From the NCBI GenBank assembly GCA_905331475.1, contig CAJNYU010000025.1, forward strand, positions 186,001-250,000: a DNA stretch of 64,000 nt. Direction: 5' to 3'. The position numbers and the translations under genes were made by a program. Shown in pieces: positions 13,101-25,700 of this stretch. The stretch comes from Rotaria socialis. Its lineage: Eukaryota; Rotifera; Eurotatoria; Philodinida; Philodinidae. Position 1 is the stretch's first letter; every line of letters starts with the position of its first letter. The notes below the pieces were generated by a model, which saw nothing but the letters and a program-made list of their open reading frames with translations, was not told where the DNA came from and searched no databases.

Positions 13101-14183
13101 CATTTTTAATCATTCATGAAATGTAATAAATATATAAAATATGCATTGTTTTTTTATCTTTCGTTTAATTTTAGGTTCACCATCAAAAGAATTCGGTGTA
13201 CGAGTATCGGATCAATTAAATGCATTACGTTCATTACTTGAAACTCGTCTCACACATCACGATGAAATTAAATCAGAGAAAAAAGATCTAAACCCGGTTG
13301 ATTCATCACCGGGTATATTTGCTCGAGAATTTCTTCAATCCCTTCGGCAATCATCATTCAAAAATAATTCAAGAGAGTTCACTACGAATTTTCTTGATGA
13401 TGATCAAGAAGTTGAACGAAATTTTCATACAGATAATAGTGAAAAAAATGGAAAACTACAAAAATATGATGGTGATGCTGTATCATCAACAACAACAACA
13501 ACAACAACATCGTCAAATCAACATGGATATTCATCAATACATAGCCAACATTTTGAACAAATAGTACATAGGAGTTTGTCAGCTCTTTCGGATGAGCTTA
13601 ATCAAGCAAAAGTTAATTTAAGTGTAGTATCTTCATCGACATCAACAATTAGATCGAATCTTGCAGCTAAAATTGATACACGTAAGTAAAATATTGGCTA
13701 TAATGCGTTTTTTCCCTCTTCTACTTAAAATTCTAATGGTACGTTTAAGTAGAAGGCCGAAATTTATCCAGTCAAGGTGACGATATTCATTCACATCAGT
13801 TAGCTAATAGAAATCATCAAGCAGTAAATGATGCAAAAGGTGCTCGTGAAAATGCTAGTAATCCAACAAGTGATAGTGAACGCACATCACAAGTAAATTC
13901 AACATTAGAAAAAAATCCATTTGCGGGAACATCATCTGGTGGCTCAAGTTCCAATGAATCTCGATCACGTTCGCCTATTGTCATTCCACCATTTAGTACA
14001 TATGATATAACTACTAATACAAATAATTATCATGATAATTTATTAGATACTCGTAAAGGTACTTCATTCATGGCAGGTTCTTCATTCGATGCATTATTGA
14101 ACAGTCTTAAAAAAATGCGTGAAAAAGAACTCGGATTCATTGTTCCTACCGGCGATGATAAACTCATTCCTGTTGCCGATTAG
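7173..14183 (+). CDS. KIF24: KIF24-like kinesin-13 family motor with N-terminal SAM domain
   Basis: Nine predicted exons: 7173-7748, 8782-9078, 9135-9270, 9330-9489, 9552-9764, 10657-11153, 11565-13016, 13175-13681 and 13753-14183. They give 1422 aa (human KIF24 is about 1370). A SAM-like domain spans about 1-68. The motor core spans about 244-565, with ARKRPL at its start, P-loop GQTGSGKS (332-339), switch I SSRSHAVF, switch II DLAGSE, and the kinesin-13 signature LLALKECIRSM. A SAM domain ahead of a central kinesin-13 motor is the KIF24 arrangement. In vertebrates KIF24 acts with CP110 at the mother centriole to restrain ciliogenesis by remodelling microtubules. The long tail is low-complexity, with an 8-Gln run near residue 962 and an 8-codon ACA (Thr) run in exon 8. 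The kinesin-13 KVD triplet of loop 2 is changed. The last exon ends with a TAG at 14181-14183. Confidence 0.93.
9765..10656 (+). other. long intron 5 of the kinesin gene
   Basis: This 892-bp intron has a GTAAAT donor and a TTCTTAG acceptor. Other introns within the motor-coding part are about 55-65 bp. I see no second gene or clear repeat inside it. Intron 1 (7749-8781) is also about 1 kb and equally featureless. Confidence 0.7.
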
Positions 14184-14964
14184 TTCTCTTGTGTGTGTTA
14201 CTCAAAACAGTGCTTGATTGTTTTTTGATTTAAAATAATCTTTTAGAAAATTAGNCGAGATACATACTTTTTTAATGTCAAACTCTAGCGGAAAGTGTCC
14301 GAAAGTAAGTTCGGTTGAATTCAATCATGTATTATTAAAGAATCTAATGAATATGAATAATTTGTTTCACACATAATGTTGTCATTCTGATTTCTGACTA
14401 TGTCATAGCATATTGCAACGAAAAATACTAATGATTATAATGATGCTGTTTCTTTTAACTTAATATTCATAGTTTTGTTTAATTTATAGAAATACCAATG
14501 ATTATTAGTGACTTATGCTTGATGAAATATGATCTAGAAGCATTGCTGAACTATATTTAGAATAAAAATTTATACGTCTTCTTGTCTCCATCACAAAGCG
14601 TGGCAAATGTTGTTGAAATACAATTAGAATCCTATTTAAATAAATTTTCATTCTAATAAATGAACTTTTTCGTATTTGTACTTCAGACGAATGAAGTATC
14701 AGAATAGTAAAGAAATGTATCCTACTTCAATCGAATAAAATAATCTTTTTTTTTCTTTTTGTGTGATTTTGTTTTTGGTAATGTCTCAATTCCTATATCA
14801 TGAAGCAAGTAATTTGAATTCAAGGGCAATCTTTTGTTATTTTTGTTTGTATCTCTAAACTAATAGTTTGGTAATTTGATAGAATAAATTCTTATCATGT
14901 AACGTAAAGTAAGAATTGATTCCTTTTTGTATTTGCTTCATTTGTTCGAATACAAAAGTTCACC
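14184..14964. other. intergenic; one ambiguous base
   Basis: This stretch holds the kinesin 3' flank and the transporter 5' flank. A single N at 14255 lies 72 bp after the kinesin stop. Unlike the Ns at 38837 and 47208 I see no direct repeat on its two sides. Nothing coding is recognised. Confidence 0.6.
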
Positions 14965-16541
14965 ATGCTTAATAACCATCCACTGGAGCTAGACACCATT
15001 CCAACACCAACGAATCAATTTCATTTAAAAGCTGTTGTTTATGTTCTTGTAATCATTTTTGGTTTGGGTACATGGACAAACTTAGCTGGCCTGTGGATTG
15101 AATTACCGATTATCGTTCCAATTTTACCGGAATCATGGCAATTGCCAGCAATATTGACCTTAATTATTAGTGCAGCTAATGTTTTTCCAATTATTTTTGT
15201 TTTCGCTTCAATTATTTTTAAACTAAACACTTCAACATTTGAGATTCCCGTCAATTATACTCTTTTACTCAGTAGTATTATATTGGCTACTGCATTTGCC
15301 TACTTATGGAATAAAACAGATTATCTGTTTGGCACAGAACAAAGCATTTATTTAATGTGTCTATGTTTTTTCTCAGCTGTAGGCGATTGTTTGTCGTCAA
15401 CAACATTTATTCCATTTTTACACCGATATGAACCATTTTATTTGAATGCATATTTTACTGGTGAAGCACTAACTGCTCTTCTTCCAGCATTGCTAGGTAT
15501 TATTCAAGGTATTGGAAAATCAGAATGTACAATGTCGAATAGTACAATAAATGGAACATTCATTCAAATTGATCGCTTACCTCGATTTTCCGTTCGAACT
15601 TATTTTTTAATATTGAGCTCATTACCGTTCGCTGCATTTCTTGCATTTTCAGGTCTTTATCTGATGGAAACAGGTCGCATGGAAAAGAAAATATCGATAA
15701 AAACATCCAAACATCATCAATCTCGTGTATTTATTCTAATGGACAATAATATAGAAGATATTCATGTTATTCAAAATACGATTAAAACTATAAATAAAAT
15801 TGAAAATCAACTAGAAAATAACAAAAAGAAAAATCAACGGACAACATTTATGACACCTGAAACAGCACTATATTTATTTGTTATTTTTCAACAAAGTATG
15901 ATGTTATATGGAATGTGTCCAGGTTTAACAACATTTTCATTAGATGCTTACAGTGGAGCAACATTCCATTATACAATTATAGCAAGTACGATAGAAAAAT
16001 TATTAACATAGAAATTTCATTGTTTCTTCTATAAGATTCATTTGCTTATCCATTAATAACATTAGTTGGTACATTTATTCCAGAAGTATCGTCAAAAATT
16101 GTCTGTGTTTTTTTAATAACTCATATTGGACTATTCGTATATATTTTTCTAACAGTAGGATGACCTATTCATTATATTGAAAAGAAAAAAAAATATGTCT
16201 AATTCTTAGGCGAAAATGTCACCTTGTCCTCCGTTAGTGAATTCAATACTGGGTCCCGTGATTATCGTAAGTAGAGTGCATCAAAAAGAATTTGATTTAA
16301 CATGAAAACTATTTTGCTTTAGTTTTTTGTGTGGAATCTCATTTACTTAATCGGCTCTTATATACGTTTTTTAATGGGAAATTATTTTAGAAAGGCGAAA
16401 GATCATCGTGGTCTCGTATGGTTTAGTTTAGCAACGCAAACAGGTGCATTGTTCGGCTCATTGGTTATATTTATTCTTACAGTTAATGTTCAATTATTCA
16501 AAGAACGAAATATTTGTGATAAAACATCACAATGCTTTTAA
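14965..16541 (+). CDS. SLC52A: riboflavin transporter, SLC52 (RFVT) family
   Basis: Predicted exons are 14965-15985, 16036-16154, 16210-16266 and 16323-16541, giving 471 aa (human SLC52A3 is 469). It is a polytopic plasma-membrane protein with about ten or eleven hydrophobic segments, expected to import riboflavin. Family-conserved stretches include FGLGTWTNLAGLWIELPII near the N-terminus, WQLPAILTLII, a DCLSSTTFIPF segment, and TGEALTALLPALLGIIQG. After the cytosolic loop come LTTFSLDAYSG, then AKMSPCPPLV, and a final TM pair ending with VNVQLF before a Cys-containing tail. The first junction restores IIANSFAYPL, matching the family's IVANPLASL, and the 57-bp third exon supplies MSPCP, so the small exons are well supported. 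The loop after TM6 is rich in Lys and Asn. Which SLC52 paralogue is closest cannot be judged by eye. Confidence 0.93.
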
Positions 16542-16708
16542 AATAGAAATTAAAAATTTTCTAGGAATTTTTGTTGGAAAAAAAATATTCGTTGCATACA
16601 TCTTATATTTCAATGAGCCAAAAGAAATTAATAAAAAGATTCAAATTTCTCTCTTTCTTTTCTTTTTGCAACCTGATATAGCAACAAATGTCAATGAAGA
16701 ATTCTGGA

Positions 16709-16800
16709 CATATATGCTGTGGTCAAAATTCAAGTCCAGTCAAATTTAAAATTTGCCCAAGCAAAATTCAAATTAGAATTTTGACCACAACATAAATATA
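16709..16800. repeat. imperfect palindrome (foldback, about 90 bp)
   Basis: The outer arms TGTGGTCAAAATTC (left) and GAATTTTGACCACA (right) are inverted copies. A second inverted pair sits around the centre (CAAATTTAAAATTTG). It could be a very short MITE relic or a cruciform-forming sequence. Confidence 0.7.
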
Positions 16801-16987
16801 TATATAGCTATTAATTTAATAAAAAAGTTTTCCCATCCTTTTTTATATAAGTCAAACTTTTCAAGTGCTCTTTACTAGAATCAACTACTGCTTACTGTTT
16901 TTTTCATGCATTTATGATTGGTGTGCACACATTCGAGTTGACAATTTTCTTTTATTTTGGAGCGCATGTGCGTTTTAGTATTGATAT

Positions 16988-17020
16988 CGTTCGTTCGTTC
17001 GTTCGTTCTTTCGTTCGTTC
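16988..17020. repeat. (TTCG)n microsatellite
   Basis: About eight tandem copies of a 4-bp unit, with one interruption (CTTTCG). It is seen directly. Confidence 0.9.
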
Positions 17021-17206
17021 TGCAATAGGCATTTAGAAATCTGCCTTCTTATCATCAACGCCGATAATAGAAGTGTTGTGTGTGGCAATAGTAACGTAAA
17101 TTGAAAATTGCCAGTCGCATATGTCAAGATATAGCTAGATTGGTTGGATAGAGTAAAAACAAAATTTCAAGTAGATACTTTTAAATAGTTTTAATTGCCG
17201 ACAAAA

Positions 17207-18328
17207 ATGGGAAATAAAAATGGCTCATCGGAAACATTATCGAACGAAACAATAACTTTACTGATGCAAAAAACTGGTAAGCCTATTTTCGTTTTATTCT
17301 TTTTTTCGTTGAGGAGAAATTCAGCGAATACATACGAATTTTGTTTATTGCGAGATATCGATGAATCATTGTTTATAATAAAAACAAAAACAGATTCATA
17401 ATAGAATCAGAAATTCAATCAAGATCAAATTCTATGAGTATTTTATATTTAAATTACGAGTGTAGTAAAAATAGTCATATTCTAATGTATCTATAAAATA
17501 AAGTTTTGATGTGATAATTCTTCTGCTAGTAAATAATGAGTCATCATATTCAATTTGAAAGTAAAAATCTAAATTACAAAAAATTAACAGCTATTATGAC
17601 CTATACAAAAATTACTTGCTAAAAGAATAATTATAAATTTTACTTTTAGGCATGCCAAAGTATGAAGTAGAATTATGGTACAAAGCAATATCAGTATGAT
17701 AGAAAATACTATCAATAAAAATTTTGGTATTCTTATTTTCTAATAGAGTCGATCTTCAAAAGGAAAATTGTCTAAGAAACAAATGATATCTATTTATAAA
17801 GATATGAGTGATCTGGATTCAACACGTATAAGTGACGTAGTTGATGCATTAGAAAAAGTTTTCGATGAAGACAATAGCGGTAGTGTTGGTATGTAATCTA
17901 TCTTTATAATTATCTATTTAATAAATATTATCACATAGATGTAAATGAATTCATGCGAGGTTTTATATTAACAACTAAAGGCGATTTAAAATCAAAAATT
18001 GATTATACATTTCGGTTATATGATGAAAATAATGATAATAAGATATCTGGTGAAGAAATTAAAAAAATGGCAAACGTAATTACAAAAATGAAAAGAAAAA
18101 AAGTTGCTGCAATAAAATTTTCCTTTTATCTTTCTTTAGGCAGTAACACGTATGCTGGGCGCCGATGAAACAGGAAGCGATGAAGCATGTTGTGCTATAA
18201 TTCATCAATTTCTTAAACAATTTACTGGCAATCATAACGGTGTTATTCATAGACATGATTTTATAGAAACGGTAATGCGAAATAGAGAATTGTTATTTGT
18301 ACTTTCACCGTTTTATGGTATTGATTAG
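17207..18328 (+). CDS. EF-hand protein, neuronal calcium sensor/recoverin-like
   Basis: Predicted exons are 17207-17276, 17650-17693, 17747-17888, 17939-18075 and 18140-18328, giving 193 aa, the usual NCS length. The start ATG at 17207 gives MGNKNGSS, a consensus for N-myristoylation and the reason I chose it. Two canonical EF-hand loops are visible. One is DEDNSGSVDVNE, completed across the exon 3/4 junction. The other is DENNDNKISGEE, in which the usual Gly at loop position 6 is Asn. A third loop-like segment near the C-terminus (TGNHNGVIHRHD) lacks the first acidic ligand and is probably inactive. The protein is expected to be a membrane-associated Ca2+ sensor. NCS-1, KChIP-like or calcineurin-B-like identity cannot be separated by eye. 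Confidence 0.88.
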
Positions 18329-21300
18329 AAAAATAAAAATATCATTGTATTTTTTTCTTCTTGTATCTACTGTAGCTTTCTTAGTGGCGTTAAAAGCATA
18401 ATAAATTCGGCTTTTGTTTCATTTTAATGCTTTTTGATTATGTTTTGACTGCTCTTGTAAATTCATTTTATGATTACCGTTCTGGTTTCTGCTACTCAAC
18501 ATCATTATCATTGAGTTCAATCGTACAAGAAAATGTTGAAAAATTACACAAGATTTAGTTTTCGTTAAATAGAATTAAAATATATGACTTATAATATAAA
18601 ACTTTAGGCCAAACTACTGAAATCATCGAATCCAAAGTACATCATTTAAATAGTGTAACGGACAAAAAGAGGATTGTTTGCTGTAATCAAATCATCGCTT
18701 CTTAAAAATTTCTGTGTATAATAAAAGCGGTTTGAAATGAATCAAAGAGAAACGAATTCTTTTTTCTCATAGAAAATCATAAATTGATAACTATTAAGTA
18801 TATGGTTATGACAATTGATATTCATTCGACAGGATACTTCAACGATGAAGCGTAAGTTTCAATAGAAAACAATCAAAATGTCTGAAAATGTCTATCTAAT
18901 TATCAATTGGTTTTTGGCTTGATCTGATTTTTTTCTAATGTGCTTTGAGAAAAACTCTGAAGCATTCTAATAAGATGTAGATTTTTCTATTGTTTGGATT
19001 GCTTTCTCAAAGTTCCATTCGTACATTCGTTAAACTAAAGCCTACTTTGAGAATAATAATAATTCTCTTCAAACTGATGTAAAAATTATATAGTTGTATA
19101 AAAAATCATGTGATGAATCGTCTGTTTTGCTTTTAATGAAATTCAGCATTTTTCATCTGTCAACTGATATAGAAGTCTTAACTACAACAGCTTCAACCCA
19201 TATCATTATTAACAACATTATCTTCATGGCCGTCTCATTTTCCAAAGATTATGTTCTTAGAAGTCAAAAGTTTTCTCTCGTATAAAAATCATATAAACTA
19301 TACGATAAATAGAGAATGTAATATTTCACACGGAAACTATACTTGTTTCTAATTTATTTATTGGTATTCCACTAGTATATCATTATCACTGTTACGTACA
19401 AATTATTATGTATGAATGATCGATACATTTAAACAATAATAATTGATTGTAAATAAATTTTTTGATATCTTATATTTTCTTGTAAAAGTATAAAAACCAT
19501 TTATATTATTACAAGCACAGATCGTAAAATAATCATATGAAACAAGCTATTTGGTAAAAGAAAAAGTTGAAAATTAGTAATAATAAATATATCACAGGAT
19601 AAAAGTTGAGGTTTAACGATCTTGTATATCTGGTTGCGCCGGTTTACTCTCAAGAAGAAAAAGAAAATGCCTAGAGATAATAATCTTTTTTTTACGTTTC
19701 TCTTGATTTCTCTTGAAAAAAGTAGACGTTGTCATATTTAGATGATAATTGTTTTCCTCGAATATTTATCAGAAAACAATATTCTATCATTTTAGACAGC
19801 TGTAAGTTACATATATTATACATTTATTTTGTTGAGTGCTTTTAGAAACGAATGAGAAGATAGATTTTGTCAGCATTTAATAAAAAACTACTATTTCAGA
19901 TTTGTTGGTTAAAAGAAAAGTATTGTTAATAATAAGTTTAACTGTGTCAAAACTTAGAGATGCTCTTATTCCTTCGAAAAAATAGCATCGATATATAATC
20001 TTTATGATGTAAGTTGCTTTTGTAACATGTGATATACAAGAACTATCAAATTATATGAGTAGAATCTACGATTATCTCAATTCTACATATGGACTGCGGC
20101 AGGATTAGACAAGCAATATAACAGTATTCTCTGAAATCATTTTGATATTAGATTTAATATGCCATTCTTAACGTTTATTTATTTTTCACTGGTTCAACGG
20201 GAAATATTACACTTAAAATTTTTCATTAGCACGATATTATTAAATTGCAAGTTAAAAATGGAAGCATATCATTTTTAATCTTCTTATTGACATTAGACTT
20301 AACGGTGCCCTATTTTATATTTGATATTCATAGGAATTGTCTCTAACTGTTTTCTACTATAACATCACATTGTTCAAGACAAATGTTTAGTTAAATAATT
20401 TAACTATTTAAGATATACATCGTTGTATTTAATTCAATTAACTATAATTTTATTAGTACTCATTTAACTAATACAAAAAAAAATTCACTAAAAATTACGA
20501 CAAAAGTATTTGAAGTCAAATATTAAATCAATAAACAAACAAAACGATTTAAATATTTCTTTTGTTGTTGTTTTCGTTGTTGCTTTATCCTTTATATATA
20601 TATATTTGTGATTAAAAACTATTTACTTTTCTCAATCTCGTCTTTGTGTATTTTGAGATCAATTAGTACAAAAGGCATTAAAGTGATCAAAAGAGAGCAT
20701 GCTTTTTTTAAACTCAATTAAGCATTATTTGTACAAACGAATTAATGGTACAGCTCGTGTCAAATCCATATTCGTTCTAGACGCCAATAGCGATCATGTT
20801 CAAATTAAAATAGGTTGCATTGCAAATGAAAATAACAACAACATGTTATCTATTCAATTGAGAGGGTAAGTTAGACTGACGATGATGAATGGAAATCAAA
20901 GTATCATCTAAATGTTGAAAATATCTTACTGAGTACTTGAAAAGAACAATAATAATATCATACAAATTTTCGTTCTCTTCTTAAAAGTATAAGCTAACGC
21001 TATCCGTTTATTGTTTGTTCTATGTGCACAGATGAAAAAACAACTGAGTGGACTCGTGACGAAATTCAATTAAATGCATAAATGTCGTAGCTAGTCTGTC
21101 ATCACGATATATCATCTAATAGATGTGTGCCTAATTGTTTTCCTTGAAGAAAGATATTTTTCTGTCATGTAAAGTTAATTCGATGGTGAGACGTTGAACA
21201 GATAAATTCTATTCGAGGTATGTTGCTTTGAATAGTTAGAGTAGTTTCTGTTTATCGATAGATGAAAATTGACTCTCGATTTCATATTGAACAAGTAAAA

Positions 21301-22760
21301 TTCAAATATTGACATTACACGATCTAGTATGAATGATGATGAAATTTTTTGTTTTGTTTGTCACTACCTACAAACTTTCTTTCGATGAAGCAAGATGTTG
21401 TTCAACGATTCGAAGAAGTAACGAGGACATCAATGCTAATAATTATTACAAGATGATTACATCACTATTCTGACAATAATTCTCAGATGTGTAGTCTCAT
21501 ACTCTGTTTCTCATACTTATACGTATCATGACTAAGAAATATATGACTAATTAGTGATGTTTGTATCCATGTGTGTGAATGTTTCATGATCCTTGAGAAA
21601 GGTGAGATCTTTTATAATATAATTTTCATTAGACTATCTGACTGTTTTTCTCTTGTGAACTTTGCTAAGTATTTAGGATAATGATGAGTTTCGTTGATCA
21701 TTCTGCAATACAATTTTCTAAATGTAAATTTATTTGAACGCAGTTCATTTTTGTTAGGCTAATCGTTTTATGAGTCATCACATTTCTATCACATTTTTAT
21801 GTGTGAGATCGATGTAAGAATAAGCAAATGTTTAACTTAATAAAATATCCCGATTTTTTTTTCTTTGTTTATGTCGTTATTTTTAAGTATAAAACGAACA
21901 GAGATTTCTTTTGTCTAATTTATTTTATAAGTAAGAAAAGTATTTTTCAGGTTTTTCTTCAATTTTTTTTCCATTAATGATAATTTGGGGTTATGCTAAT
22001 ATAGAAAATAAAGTGGAATTCATATAGCTCGTATTTCTGAAAATTTAGCTCGATGAGAACGTCATGATTCCGTTCAACATTATCATGACACATATTTATA
22101 TACAGTAGACTAGAATAAAAAAGAAGAAGTGTGTTAGTAGGACATGAAATTAATCATTCATTCAATCGATTTTTTTTCTTAAAAGAAACGATATTTACTT
22201 TCTAACCGGTCGGCATACAAATTTGAATTGAATGCATGCCATCCATAGACACACTTGTTCATCGATCGTGTTGTTATTATCTTTAGGGCTTTATTGACAG
22301 TCTGATCTATGAGTAACACTGATTGAAAGAAAATAAATGTGTTAATCGTTGATATCGAAAACGTTGCTTGATGTTATTTTTAAGTATTTCTTTTAATTAG
22401 CATGAGCATGAGAACTATGAAATTATCTTAGATAAATGCACATATTTTGACAGAGTAGAATTTGTTTCATCTTAGTGATTATATCTTTTCGTTTTCACTT
22501 CACTGAGAGAACATCTGTTTGTTTCTTTACATATTTGACAAGAAGGTCAAATGAGAAGTTAAGTATGATCCTAATAGGATGTTGCTCTTTTTTTTTTTAT
22601 CAACTCATACATTCTTGATGCAATCGTGTGAAAATGTATCGTGTATCAGAATTGTTTTTTTTGTCTGTTGTTAAATTTTATTTCTCTGCCGAACATTTGG
22701 TTATATTGATACATTTATATATGTTTAGACATAAAGAACACAGTATCTAAATATTTCAAC
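18329..22760. other. 4.4-kb intergenic region
   Basis: I see no supported gene, RNA gene or well-formed repeat. It is AT-rich throughout, with many short poly-A and poly-T runs. Short open frames, such as one of 63 codons at 19094-19285, have no recognisable similarity. Confidence 0.5.
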
Positions 22761-25700
22761 ATGCATTACTATTTCTATTTACTTCTTATTCCAATTATTT
22801 ATGCAAACGATTGTGAAGAAATTTGTAATATAACATTAAGTGTTATGGAAAATACACCAACAGAGCGATTACAATGGAATTTAATGGATTTAATTTATAA
22901 TCGAACATTATCGTTTGAAAATTTTCAATTTTCATTATCAAATCCATCAGATTATTTCGAAATTGAATCAAAAATTTTAAAATTTCGTTTAACAGAATTA
23001 GATCGTGAGACAATTTGTAAGAAAAGTTTCTTAAATGATGAATGTTCGTTACAATTACAAATATTTACGCAAACATCGTTTTTAATTATATTTAAAATGA
23101 TTATCTTAGATGAGAATGATTGGAAACCTTTCTTTAATCAAGACTATATTCATTTAAATATACGAGAAAATCTGTCAACTTATCATCGGATTCAATTACC
23201 TAGCGCCTACGATGACGATTCGATCCAGTATGATATTGATTATTATGAAATTTTTAATAATACCGATGAAATAGAAAATATATTTCAATTAGAAAGATCT
23301 CATGATGAATTAAAATTAAAATTATTAAAAAAATTAAATTGTGAATTGAAAAATAATTATCAGTTATATATTATTGCCATAGACAAAGGTGGTTTGAAAT
23401 CTAATATTCTGTAAGTCATGTCCACCGTAAAGTTGTTGAGATATAAATTTCAAAATATGACATTCTATAGTGTAGAATTCAAATGTTCTTTTCAGTTAAG
23501 TTTTTATCAATACTATTGATCTTTTAATCGTAGTATTTTTGTCTTGCAAAATCTATTCTCTTTTCCTTTTATAAAGTTAAAAATCGCTTTCTGCATTGTC
23601 AGCCACTACGAACACATAGAAATACATACAAATTAACGAACACATTTCTTTGAAACTCAGATTGGATCCACAAATGAAATGTCAGTAAGATTAGTAAAAG
23701 CGTCGGTCCTCATCTACTTCAGGCGACAACTTGGAATCTTTTTTTTTTACTGCATTGTTGACTACACTTTTTAGACAAAGAGAAAAATCAATGAATAGGA
23801 TTTCCATGCAAGACTTGATCGATGGACAGTTCGAAAAATATGCAGAGTAATTTGCTAAGTTTCACACGAAAAGAATTGTTTTCTCCATAAAACTATTAGA
23901 TAAACAGATTATGATTGCTTGCTATAGATATGATCTTAAAATCGAATTTATTAAAATATTCAATACTACGGCGAAAAAAGCTTTTTTTCCAGTAGAAGCG
24001 TTCAGAAGATTATCTAGTTGCCATAGATCTATGGTACTTGACAATGTTTCTCTGCATTTGACTAAATCACAGTCAAAAATGTATTGAAACAATTCTGCAT
24101 AGATCCATAAAAATAAATTCTGTTAGTCTTTCGTCGATTACACCAAGGCAATCTTGTACGTCGAATTTCAGCTCAAACGAAACATATTATCCTATGCTGC
24201 TTCCTAGTAAACGTATGTTTGAATAGTTGTATGGAACTGATAGACGACACCTTATTAAGAGTATGAATAGACAAACTTATTTTTACCTGTCCAAAGAAAT
24301 AATGTTTTTCTTTAAATGCATTTCTTTAACATTATTTCTTTTTATCTACATCCAAATAGCAAAAGAAGACATAGCTATATTGTATCCCAAATAAAATGAC
24401 TGTTGACTGAAATCATCCTAGTTCTCCTAAATATTAATTAAAGATTGTACCTTTTTTTGTTTTTGAAAACAAAAATGCATTGATAGTTAACGCTTTAAAA
24501 AAATCAAGCTAAATTTTATGTTAACTAAACGGAGTATATCATTTGAATTCTTTTTTTTCTCTCTCTCTCTTTAGACATGTTAATATTACTGTAGGAGATT
24601 TAAACGAATATCAACCACGTTTTAGTCAACGATTTTATCATAAACGTATACCAGAAAATATTCCGATAACAAATTCTTCGTCATCTTCAATACTTCAAAT
24701 AATTGCAACAGACGATGATTGTTCTGATGAAACAATTCTTTATTCGATTCAGAATAATGATATTCCCAAAGATTTATTTCCATTTGAAATAGACAAATAT
24801 ACTGGTTTAATTCGAGTTAAACAACAACTTGATTATGAAACAATGCAAACATATCGTTTTCGTGTTCGAGCATCAAATCTCGATGGAATAACATCGAGCA
24901 TGGTACCGATTATCATTGATATATTAGATATCAATGATAATCGTCCATCAATACAAATAAATATTCTTAATGAATATAAATTCAAGGAAAACAATGATAA
25001 TTTTTTCATTCATATCAATGAAAATATTCGTTTAGGACAAGTGATCGGTACTATTTTAATACGTGACGTAGATTCAACAATGACTAATCATCATTTATCA
25101 TTAAAAATTCTTTCATGTTTACCATCGACACTATCGTGTCCGATTGAATTAGATTCCGGAATGAAAAATAGTTCACTTAGTTCAACTACTTATCTCATAC
25201 GAACATCGAGACTATTGGATAGAGAAATAGGTGATGAAAATTTTATGATCATGCTTGAAGCAAGTAAGTCAATAGAACAAGAAATTTAAAAAAAGAGCAA
25301 AAGAAATTTTTTGAATTTTATTCAAGGAGATTATGGAAATCCATCATTGAATAGTCAACGTCATTTTGTAGTGAATATCGATGATGAAAATGATTGTGCA
25401 CCAAAATTCACACAATTAAATTATCAATTTCGATTACCTAATCTATCGCCAAGTGGCTTTTTTATTGGTCAAGTTCATGCTTATGATAATGATTATTCAC
25501 CAAACTTTCGTCTCGTTAAATATCAATTTTTAGAAGATGATTTTCAGGATATCATTAATATTGATGTTAATAATGGAAGTCTATTTTTAGTCACTCCATT
25601 ATTAACAGAGATGACACTTAATATAACTGTCAGGGCTACTGATCAACTTAATAATTCATTATATGACCAAGCTAATATTCAGATCCAACTGCTTGATGGA

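Larger units (their letters stand above)
16542..17206. other. intergenic with foldback and microsatellite
   Basis: No gene is seen. An imperfect palindrome occupies 16709-16800. A TTCG tetranucleotide microsatellite occupies 16988-17020. The rest is AT-rich upstream sequence of the EF-hand gene. Confidence 0.6.
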
